Assembly (NCBI GenBank): GCA_000432435.1
Contig: HF993122.1
Span: forward strand, 1-58,467
DNA length: 58,467 bases
Reading direction: 5' to 3'
DNA from: Eubacterium sp. CAG:180
GTDB lineage: Bacteria; Bacillota; Clostridia; Oscillospirales; Acutalibacteraceae
The stretch's first letter is position 1. The number at the start of each line of letters is the position of its first letter. The position numbers were made by a program, and so were the translations under genes. This document shows positions 37,976-44,158 of this stretch, piece after piece. The notes under the pieces were generated by a model. That model was not told the origin of the DNA. It was given only the letters and a program-made list of their open reading frames with translations, and did no database searches.

Positions 37976-39073
37976 ATGAATCTTAATGTAAAAGATGCAG
38001 CTTCCTGCAAATATGATATGATTTCGCTCGGCGAAATAATGCTGAGACTTGATCCCGGCGAAGGCAGAATCAAAACCGCGCGTTCTTTCAGAGCATGGGA
38101 GGGCGGCGGCGAATACAATGTCGCAAGAGGACTCAGACGTTGCTTCGGTATGCGTACCGCGGCTGTTACGGCTCTTGCCGACAATGAGGTCGGCAGGCTC
38201 GTAGAGGACTTCATGTTAGAGGGCGGAGTTGACACTTCACTTATAAAATGGGTCCCGTATGACGGTATAGGAAGAACTGTTCGCAACGGTCTTAACTTTA
38301 CGGAGCGTGGCTTCGGCATAAGAGGTGCTCTCGGAGTTTCCGACCGCGGAAATACCGCTGTTTCGAAATTAAAGCCCGGTGATATTGACTGGGAGCACAT
38401 TTTCGGTGAGCTCGGCGTTCGTTGGTTTCACACCGGCGGAATTTTTGCTGCACTTTCCGAAACTACCGCAGAGGTTGTTATAGAGGCTGTTAAAACAGCC
38501 AAAAAATACGGAACAATCGTTTCCTATGACCTCAATTACCGTCCGTCCCTCTGGAAAGACATCGGCGGCAAGGAAAAGGCGCAGGAAGTAAATAAGAAGA
38601 TAGCAAAATATGTAGACGTTATGATAGGCAATGAGGAGGATTTCACCGCTTGCCTCGGCTTTGAAGTAGAGGGCAATGACGCAAATCTTAAAAAGCTCAA
38701 TATCGACGGCTACTGCAAAATGCTTTCCGAAGTCGTTAAGGTGTACCCCAATTTCAAGGCTATCGGCACCACCTTGCGCACAGTGAAAACCGCAACAATA
38801 AACGACTGGTCCGCAATGCTCTATGCCGACGGCAGCGTTCATAAGGGAATGTCTCTTCCGTCGCTTGAAATTATGGACCGCGTCGGCGGCGGAGACAGCT
38901 TTGCCTCCGGCCTTATCTACGGCCTTATGACCACCGGCGACCCTGACAAAGCCGTAAATTACGGCATAGCCCACGGTGCTCTCGCAATGACCACACCCGG
39001 CGACACATCTATGGCGTCGCTCAAGGAAGTAGAGAATATCGTATCAGGCGCGGGTGCACGCGTTCAGAGGTAA
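37976..39073 (+). CDS. kdgK: 2-keto-3-deoxygluconate kinase (PfkB family)
   Basis: 365 residues from ATG 37976 behind GGGAGA. It is longer than the usual 310-340. PfkB features: DMISLGEIMLRLDPGEGRI, the sugar-binding GGGEYNVARGLRRCFGM, FHTGGIFAAL, VSYDLNYRPSLWKD and the catalytic Asp in DRVGGGDSFASGLIYGL at about residue 305. Phosphorylates KDG to KDPG using ATP, between the mannonate dehydratase and the KDPG aldolase. A Lys-rich insertion near KYVDVMIGNEEDFTACLGFEVEGND explains the extra length. Its last codons form the 5' arm of the structured repeat at 39063. Confidence 0.9.
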   Translation: MNLNVKDAASCKYDMISLGEIMLRLDPGEGRIKTARSFRAWEGGGEYNVARGLRRCFGMRTAAVTALADNEVGRLVEDFMLEGGVDTSLIKWVPYDGIGRTVRNGLNFTERGFGIRGALGVSDRGNTAVSKLKPGDIDWEHIFGELGVRWFHTGGIFAALSETTAEVVIEAVKTAKKYGTIVSYDLNYRPSLWKDIGGKEKAQEVNKKIAKYVDVMIGNEEDFTACLGFEVEGNDANLKKLNIDGYCKMLSEVVKVYPNFKAIGTTLRTVKTATINDWSAMLYADGSVHKGMSLPSLEIMDRVGGGDSFASGLIYGLMTTGDPDKAVNYGIAHGALAMTTPGDTSMASLKEVENIVSGAGARVQR

Positions 39074-39270
39074 AATCTTACGCATCTTACGACTTTTCGG
39101 CGACCGAACTCGCATATCAAAAATATGCTTCGGGGCGTCAAAAAGCCGTAATATACGAAATCTTTTCCCTCTGAAATCAAGTGGTATAATCCTACGCATA
39201 TCAGGACTTTTCGGCGACCGAACTGAGTGCCCTTGGCTTTTCGAGTTAATATTAAGGCTATGCGTAAGGA
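39063..39270 (+). repeat. Structured repeat pair in the kdgK-eda gap (locus 3)
   Basis: TTCAGAGGTAAAA (39063-39075, containing the kdgK stop) pairs with TTTTCCCTCTGAA (39163-39175, one mismatch). Nested inside, the 30-base arm 39087-39116 (TTACGACTTTTCGGCG at its start) pairs with 39124-39151 with only spaced mismatches. The second element is closed by TCCTACGCATA (39190-39200) and TATGCGTAAGGA (39259-39270). ACTTTTCGGCGACCGAACT is identical at 39092-39110 and 39206-39224, 114 bases apart. CTTCGGGGCGTCAAAAA (39129-39145 region) also occurs in locus 2 at about 33062-33078, so the loci are related. Confidence 0.8.
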
Positions 39271-39313
39271 GCAAGACTAAATTTTAAAATAAATATATCC
39301 GGAGATGTTACTA

Positions 39314-39967
39314 ATGGATAAAGAACAAATACTTACAAAAATTCAGGACTGCGGTATAGTTGCGGTAGTCCGCGCCGAGAGCACGGACAAAGCGATTCGT
39401 ATTACCGATGCTTGCATCGAGGGCGGAGTTGCAGCCATAGAGCTGACGTTTACCGTTCCACACGCAGACGAGGTCATAGAGGAACTTGCAAAGCGCTACA
39501 CACCGGACGAGATAATCCTCGGCGCAGGCACGGTGCTCGATGCAACAACCGCTCGTATAGCAATGCTGTCGGGTGCTCAGTATATAGTAAGCCCCGCTCT
39601 TGACCTTGACACGCTTCATCTGTGCAACCGTTACAGAGTTCCGATGATGCCGGGAATTATGTCGGTACGCGAGGGCTTGCTTGCCATGGAAAACGGAGCG
39701 GATATACTAAAGGTATTTCCTGCCGACCTTTTCGGACCGAAAATCATAAAGGACATTCGCGGACCTATTCCCTATGCCAAAATGATGCCCACGGGCGGTG
39801 TTAACGCCGACAATGTAGGCGAATGGATAAAAGCGGGCGCAGTGGCAGTAGGTGCAGGTTCATCGCTCACAGCAGGAGCTAAGACAGGCGACTATAAACA
39901 GATAACCGAAACCGGTAAGAAATTTGTTGCAAACATCAAGGCTGCAAGAGCCGAAATGAGCAAATAA
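39314..39967 (+). CDS. eda: KDPG/KHG aldolase
   Basis: 217 residues, class I aldolase, splits 2-keto-3-deoxy-6-phosphogluconate into pyruvate and glyceraldehyde-3-phosphate. ATG 39314 is 9 bases from CCGGAG. Visible motifs are GIVAVVRAESTDKAIRITDA, the catalytic Glu in AAIELTFTVPHADE (about residue 43), ILGAGTVLDATTARIA, and the Schiff-base Lys in GADILKVFPADLFGPKII (about 135). MPTGGVNADNVGEWIKAGAVAVGAGSSL holds the phosphate site. It completes the uronate branch in this operon. Confidence 0.95.
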   Translation: MDKEQILTKIQDCGIVAVVRAESTDKAIRITDACIEGGVAAIELTFTVPHADEVIEELAKRYTPDEIILGAGTVLDATTARIAMLSGAQYIVSPALDLDTLHLCNRYRVPMMPGIMSVREGLLAMENGADILKVFPADLFGPKIIKDIRGPIPYAKMMPTGGVNADNVGEWIKAGAVAVGAGSSLTAGAKTGDYKQITETGKKFVANIKAARAEMSK

Positions 39968-39996
39968 TCAAATCTTAAATAAAGGGGTAAATTAAA

Positions 39997-40572
39997 ATGG
40001 AAAAAACCGTAATGGTGGAAACCTCCGCAAGACACGTTCACGTTACAGAAGAAACGCTTGAAATACTCTTCGGTAAGGGCTATCAGCTTACAAAGAAGAA
40101 GGATCTCTCACAGCCGGGTCAGTTCGCCTGTGAAGAGAGAGTCCAGGTTATAGGACCTAAAAACAGCTTCCCGGCTGTTTCAATATTGGGCCCCACAAGA
40201 CCTGCCGATCAGGTTGAGCTTTCCGCAAGCGACGCGCGCTCAATAGGCGTTGCAGCTCCCGTTCGTGAATCGGGTGACATTGCAGGCAGCGGTGCTTGCA
40301 AATTGGTAGGCCCCAAGGGCGAAGTTGAGCTCAAAGAGGGCGTTATCGTGGCCAAGAGACACATACATATGACTCCCGAGGACGCTGAGAATTACGGCGT
40401 AAAAGATAAGCAGGTTGTATCGGTTAAAATCGATTCACCCGAGCGCTCGCTTGTATTCGGTGATGTTGTTGTAAGAGTAAGCCCGAAGTTCAAGCTTGCA
40501 ATGCACATTGATACCGATGAGTCAAATGCCGTAATGGCAGGACGCGACGCAACAGGCGTTATCGTTGACTGA
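39997..40572 (+). CDS. pduL: PduL-type phosphotransacylase
   Basis: 191 residues. Converts acyl-CoA and phosphate to acyl-phosphate and CoA. The two His-rich zinc motifs are intact: VETSARHVHVTEETLEILFG at the N-terminus and GVIVAKRHIHMTPEDAENYGV in the middle. QPGQFACEERVQVIGPKNSFP and ILGPTRPADQVELSASDARSIG are family-specific. There is no N-terminal encapsulation helix and no shell gene nearby, so it is the cytosolic form that replaces Pta in many Clostridia. Placement after eda suggests it helps turn pyruvate-derived acetyl-CoA into acetyl-phosphate and ATP during uronate growth. Confidence 0.9.
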   Translation: MEKTVMVETSARHVHVTEETLEILFGKGYQLTKKKDLSQPGQFACEERVQVIGPKNSFPAVSILGPTRPADQVELSASDARSIGVAAPVRESGDIAGSGACKLVGPKGEVELKEGVIVAKRHIHMTPEDAENYGVKDKQVVSVKIDSPERSLVFGDVVVRVSPKFKLAMHIDTDESNAVMAGRDATGVIVD

Positions 40573-40598
40573 ACTTCCTTTTAGCCTAAGGCTTTTGA

Positions 40599-40632
40599 GC
40601 GGGGCCGCGTTAATTCGCGGTCCCGCTTTTTT
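40599..40632 (+). terminator. Terminator of the hexuronate operon
   Basis: GCGGGGCCGCG pairs with CGCGGTCCCGC (one G-U) around TTAAT, then TTTTTT. Confidence 0.92.
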
Positions 40633-40686
40633 GTCCTCTCTAATCGAGCTTTTACTGACGACAAACGTATGTAAAAGCGCAACAAA

Positions 40687-40720
40687 AAAACCTCAATCTC
40701 TTTTGCGAGATTGAGGTTTT
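40687..40720 (-). terminator. Terminator of the surface-protein gene
   Basis: AAAACCTCAATCTC and GAGATTGAGGTTTT form a perfect 14-bp stem with loop TTTTGC. It is symmetric, so it works in both directions. Confidence 0.92.
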
Positions 40721-40747
40721 AAAAAAAGTTACATTTTAAGCTTCGGC

Positions 40748-41473
40748 TTATTTCTCGTCGGAATCCTTGTTCTTTTTGGTGAGCACAAGCGCGAGACCTG
40801 CTGCTACCGCAACACCTGCAACTGCATATATCGCAACGTCACCGGTCTTCGGGATAGAAGCGGTCGAAGATTTTGAAGAGCTTGACTTTGTGGTAGATGC
40901 CTTCTTTGTGGTGGTCTCGGTGTTGTTGCCCGAGCCGCCGCCGATGCCGAGGCCGCTGAGAAGACCCGAAATAGCTCCGCCTATCTGAGAGAACGAATCA
41001 GAGAAGCCCTTGAAGAGGTCGCTGAAATCGCCGTTTGAGAAATCGGGGAAAAGCTTATCGAGCACGTTGCTGCCGCTGCCGCCAGGGCCGATGTTTGATG
41101 AACCTTCGCCGTTAGCAGCCTGATAGCGGCCGGTAATGGTTGCTGAGGTTCTCAGCTTCATGGAATTGATAAGAGCTTCATCGGTAAAGGGAACGGTGAG
41201 CTTTTTGTTTGCTGCGTCAAATGCCTCGCTGACATCATCGGTGATGGTTGCGGGAGAAGTAACGTCAGCCTTGTAATCAAGATTGCTGCCTACATAATTT
41301 GCAAGAGTATCAGCGGTGTTGTTGCCTGCGTTGAGACCGTCGAAAATCACTTCGGCAAAAACCTTCTGCTGAGCGGTGAGATCGGCGTTGTCATCGAAAT
41401 TGCCTGCGAATGCGGGGATGCTTACCATAAGCATCATGGCAATAGCGACAATAACAGAAATCGTCTTTTTCAT
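40748..41473 (-). CDS. Secreted protein with sortase-type C-terminal anchor
   Basis: 241 residues. The signal peptide MKKTISVIVAIAMMLMVSIP is followed by AFAG, with likely cleavage after AFA. Residues about 28-125 (DLTAQQKVFAEVIFDGLNAG ...) form a small domain of unknown family. A Gly/Ser-rich helix-like stretch (about 125-180) and a Thr/Ser/Lys linker follow. The end is SIPKTGD, then the hydrophobic helix VAIYAVAGVAVAAGLALVL and a positive tail KKNKDSDEK, that is an LPXTG-type signal with Ile in place of Leu. It should be exported by Sec and linked to the wall by a sortase not seen here. It is a single gene with its own terminator. Confidence 0.82.
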   Translation of the reverse strand: MKKTISVIVAIAMMLMVSIPAFAGNFDDNADLTAQQKVFAEVIFDGLNAGNNTADTLANYVGSNLDYKADVTSPATITDDVSEAFDAANKKLTVPFTDEALINSMKLRTSATITGRYQAANGEGSSNIGPGGSGSNVLDKLFPDFSNGDFSDLFKGFSDSFSQIGGAISGLLSGLGIGGGSGNNTETTTKKASTTKSSSSKSSTASIPKTGDVAIYAVAGVAVAAGLALVLTKKNKDSDEK

Positions 41474-41644
41474 AACTTAAACAAACCCTTTCATTTTTTT
41501 GTTAGGGAATGACCCCCTTATATACTCTTGTATTATAGCAACTAAAAAATTAAAAGTCAACCTGAAAATAATAAAAAAGATACATAAATATCCTGTTCTT
41601 TTTTCGGCATAATAATGTTATCACATAAAGAAAGGGTGATAAAT

Positions 41645-41836
41645 TTGAGCAAAAAAAGCAAAGACGAAAAGAAGCCTTCAAGAAAAGCCGTTAATAAGCT
41701 GAGCGAACTCGGCACGGAGATGGCGGAGATTTGGAACGGCTATAACGATACCACAAACTCCGATGTTTTGGGCAGCTATACGGGAAATCCCGCGGACAGC
41801 GACAAAAGGCCGGAGCAGGATTCCGACGACCTTTGA
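41645..41836 (+). CDS. Small charged hypothetical protein, 63 aa
   Basis: 63 residues from TTG 41645, 8 bases behind AAAGGGTGAT. An ATG at 41615 would add ten residues but has no site. It has a Lys-rich start (SKKSKDEKKPSRKAVNKL), one helix (LSELGTEMAEIW), and an Asp-rich disordered end (SDKRPEQDSDDL). There are no membrane segments and no recognised family. It lies just upstream of the rimP promoter on the same strand and has no terminator of its own visible. Coding is supported by the ribosome site, the open frame and GC use like its neighbours. Confidence 0.55.
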   Translation: MSKKSKDEKKPSRKAVNKLSELGTEMAEIWNGYNDTTNSDVLGSYTGNPADSDKRPEQDSDDL

Positions 41837-41844
41837 AAAAAAGC

Positions 41845-41873
41845 TTGCAAACCGTATATATATATGGTATTAT
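41845..41873 (+). promoter_or_regulatory. Promoter of the rimP-nusA-infB operon
   Basis: TTGCAA (41845-41850), 17-base spacer, TATTAT (41868-41873). Confidence 0.7.
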
Positions 41874-41899
41874 AACACAGTAAGAATATTCGTATGATT

Positions 41900-41932
41900 G
41901 AGAGTGGGGCGACCCGCTCTCTTAGTTTTGTT
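41900..41932 (+). promoter_or_regulatory. rimP leader hairpin
   Basis: GAGAGTGGG (41900-41908) pairs with CCCGCTCTC (41913-41921, one G-U) around GCGA, followed by TTAGTTTTGTT. It lies between promoter and rimP, so it may attenuate the operon. Leaders ahead of rimP-nusA are known to regulate the operon in other bacteria. Confidence 0.65.
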
Positions 41933-41961
41933 AAGACTTTTTTTATGAAAGGATATATCGA

Positions 41962-42438
41962 ATGGCAGAAAAATTGACCGGTACCGTCGGAACGGTCTGG
42001 AATATCGCACAGCCGCTCGCCGAGGAACTCGGGCTCATTTTGTGGGACGTCCGCTTCCAAAAAGAGGGTGCAGAGTGGTATCTTCGCATATTCATAGATA
42101 AACAGGACGGCGGCATAGGAATTGAAGACTGCGTAAATATGAGCCACGCTTTAGACGAGCCGCTTGACGAGGCTGACCCAATAGACCGAAGCTATTCTCT
42201 TCAGGTCTCTTCGCCCGGCATTGAGCGCGAGCTTACAAGGGATTTTCATTTTACGAGATATCTCGGCAGCCGCGTGATAGTTAAATTCATACGCCCCGTA
42301 AACGGTAAGAGAGTTTACAAATGCACATTAAAGGATTACGATGCGGGTCTTATCACGGTTGAATTTGATGAGGGCGGCGGAATGTCCTTTGAAAAGAAGG
42401 AAGCTTCGTTTGTAAAGCTTGACGACTTTGATATGTAA
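41962..42438 (+). CDS. rimP: Ribosome maturation factor RimP
   Basis: 158 residues, needed for 30S subunit maturation. The N-terminal alpha/beta domain reads IAQPLAEELGLILWDVRFQKEGAEWYLRIFIDKQDG, IEDCVNMSHALDEPLDEADPI and YSLQVSSPGIERELTRDFHF. The C-terminal SH3-like domain reads GSRVIVKFIRPVNGKRVYKCTLKDYDAGLITVEF. The length matches the family. It is first gene of the translation/transcription operon, 60 bases before nusA. Confidence 0.96.
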   Translation: MAEKLTGTVGTVWNIAQPLAEELGLILWDVRFQKEGAEWYLRIFIDKQDGGIGIEDCVNMSHALDEPLDEADPIDRSYSLQVSSPGIERELTRDFHFTRYLGSRVIVKFIRPVNGKRVYKCTLKDYDAGLITVEFDEGGGMSFEKKEASFVKLDDFDM

Positions 42439-42498
42439 AAGACAATAATCGCCGTGACGAAAAACCACGGCACTACCTTGAAAGGAATGGTTATTAAA

Positions 42499-43548
42499 AT
42501 GAATAAGGAATTTTTTGAAGCTGTGCAGATGCTTGAAAAAGAAAAAGGAATTCCTGCCGAGTATCTCTATGAGAAGATACAGAACGCCATAATTGTTGCG
42601 CTCCGCAAGGATTATAACGGCAAGGACGTAGTTTCGTGCGAGATTGATCCCGAAAATTATGAAATGAACGTATTTGTTCGCAAAAACGTGGTTGACGAAA
42701 TCGACGACGAGGATACCGACATAACCGTAGCCGATGCTCAGCAGTATAAGCCCGGCGCCGAGGCAGGCGACATTATCGAAATAATGCTCGACACGAAGGA
42801 CTTCGGCAGAATAGCGGCTCAGACCGCGAAGCACGTTATCCGTCAGGGTATACGCGACGCCGAAAAGGGCCAGATAATGATGGAGTTCCAGTCAAAGCAG
42901 CAGGAGCTTGTCACCGCTAAGGTTCTCAGTGTAGACCCGATTACCGGAAATGCCACTCTTGAAATCGGAAAGGCAGAGGCAATACTTCCGAAGGGTGAGC
43001 AGGTTCCCGGCGAGGAGCTTACCGTCGGTGAGCTTATAAAGGTATTTATAGTTGACGTCAGAGATACGGAAAAAGGCCCGAAGGCTATGATTTCACGCAC
43101 GCATCAGGGTCTTGTAAAACGTCTGTTTGAGACAGAGGTTCCCGAGATTTACGACGGCACAGTAACCATCAACGCAATTTCACGTGAAGCCGGTGCCAGA
43201 ACAAAAATGGCGGTCAGCAGCAAGGATGAAAACGTTGACGCCATCGGAGCCTGCATAGGTCCGAGAGGTTCGAGAGTCAACAAGATAGTAGAGCTGCTCG
43301 GCGGCGAAAAGATAGACATAGTCAATTACAGCGAAGACCCCAAGCAGTTTGTTGCGGCTGCTCTCGCTCCCGCAAACGTACTTAGCGTAGAGATACCCGA
43401 TTCGGAGGTTAAATCCTGCGTAGTTACCGTACCGGACAATCAGCTCTCGCTCGCAATAGGCAACAAGGGTCAGAACGCACGTCTCGCGGCGCGCCTTACC
43501 GGCTGGAAGATAGATATAAAACCCGAAAGCGGATTTTACGAAGGCTGA
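42499..43548 (+). CDS. nusA: Transcription termination/antitermination factor NusA
   Basis: 349 residues from ATG 42499 (MNKEFFEAVQMLEKEKGIP). It contains the N-terminal RNA-polymerase-binding domain, the S1 domain (about 130-200), and two KH domains: VDAIGACIGPRGSRVNKIVELLGGEKIDIVNYS and LSLAIGNKGQNARLAARLTGWKIDIK, both with intact GXXG loops. It lacks the acidic repeats of proteobacteria, as usual in Firmicutes. An upstream ATG at 42487 has no ribosome site. Confidence 0.96.
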   Translation: MNKEFFEAVQMLEKEKGIPAEYLYEKIQNAIIVALRKDYNGKDVVSCEIDPENYEMNVFVRKNVVDEIDDEDTDITVADAQQYKPGAEAGDIIEIMLDTKDFGRIAAQTAKHVIRQGIRDAEKGQIMMEFQSKQQELVTAKVLSVDPITGNATLEIGKAEAILPKGEQVPGEELTVGELIKVFIVDVRDTEKGPKAMISRTHQGLVKRLFETEVPEIYDGTVTINAISREAGARTKMAVSSKDENVDAIGACIGPRGSRVNKIVELLGGEKIDIVNYSEDPKQFVAAALAPANVLSVEIPDSEVKSCVVTVPDNQLSLAIGNKGQNARLAARLTGWKIDIKPESGFYEG

Positions 43549-43575
43549 GTCTTTTGATGTTTAAGGGAGAATAAA

Positions 43576-43845
43576 ATGAAGCAGAAAAAAATACCTCTGA
43601 GAAAATGTCTCGGATGCGGCTGCCAAAAGCCTAAGCAGGAGCTTGTGAGAGTGGTCAGAAGCGCCGAGGGCGAGGTCTCGCTTGACCTCACCGGCAAAAA
43701 GGCTGGCAGGGGAGCGTATATATGCAAAAGCGCACAGTGCCTCAAGGCGGCGCGCAAAGCAAAGCGGATAGACCGCGCGTTCTCGGTGACGGTACCCGAC
43801 GATGTTTACGACGAGATGGAAAAGGAGCTTTCGGAAAATGAATGA
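43576..43845 (+). CDS. rnpM: YlxR/RnpM family RNA-binding protein
   Basis: 89 residues of the DUF448/YlxR family (RnpM, a modulator of RNase P in Bacillus). Motifs are RKCLGCGCQKPKQELVRVVR with its Cys pair, GKKAGRGAYICKSAQCL, and ARKAKRIDRAF. The fixed position between nusA and ylxQ-infB confirms it. It overlaps the next gene by 8 bases. Confidence 0.93.
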   Translation: MKQKKIPLRKCLGCGCQKPKQELVRVVRSAEGEVSLDLTGKKAGRGAYICKSAQCLKAARKAKRIDRAFSVTVPDDVYDEMEKELSENE

Positions 43846-44155
43846 CAGGGCATTAGGGCTGCTCGGTATAGCAAGGCGGGCTTCGGCTTTGAGCCTCGGG
43901 CACGACGCGGCACTGTCCTCCGTAAAAGAAGGCAGAGCCTCAGTGTGCATTCTGGCCTCCGATTCGTCCGAAAGACTCAAGGACGAATTTATCTCCCTTT
44001 GCGAAAAGACCGGCGGCAAAACTCCGGCATTAACCCTTGGCTGTACAATGAACGATTTAGGCAGGTGCCTCGGCGCCAAGATGACCGCGGTATTAACGGT
44101 CAACGACGGCGGCTTCGCACGTAAAATAACAGAATTGATCCGGGAGGGAAAGTAA
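43838..44155 (+). CDS. ylxQ: YlxQ, L7Ae/L30e-family RNA-binding protein
   Basis: 105 residues from ATG 43838, 10 bases behind AAAGGAG inside ylxR. The L7Ae fold: RALGLLGIARRASALSLGHDAALSSVKEG, VCILASDSSERLKDEFISLCEK, and LGRCLGAKMTAVLTVNDGGFARKI. L7Ae proteins bind kink-turns. YlxQ itself has no proven target. It overlaps ylxR by 8 bases and precedes infB by 3 bases, so translation is coupled across all three. Confidence 0.9.
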   Translation: MNDRALGLLGIARRASALSLGHDAALSSVKEGRASVCILASDSSERLKDEFISLCEKTGGKTPALTLGCTMNDLGRCLGAKMTAVLTVNDGGFARKITELIREGK

Positions 44156-44158
44156 TAT

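Noticed and set aside
39997..40572. Bacterial microcompartment locus suggested by pduL
   Set aside because: No shell protein, no encapsulation peptide and no other pdu/eut gene is in the window.
41900..41932. T-box before rimP
   Set aside because: Only one hairpin is present. There is no TGGN core and no specifier stem.
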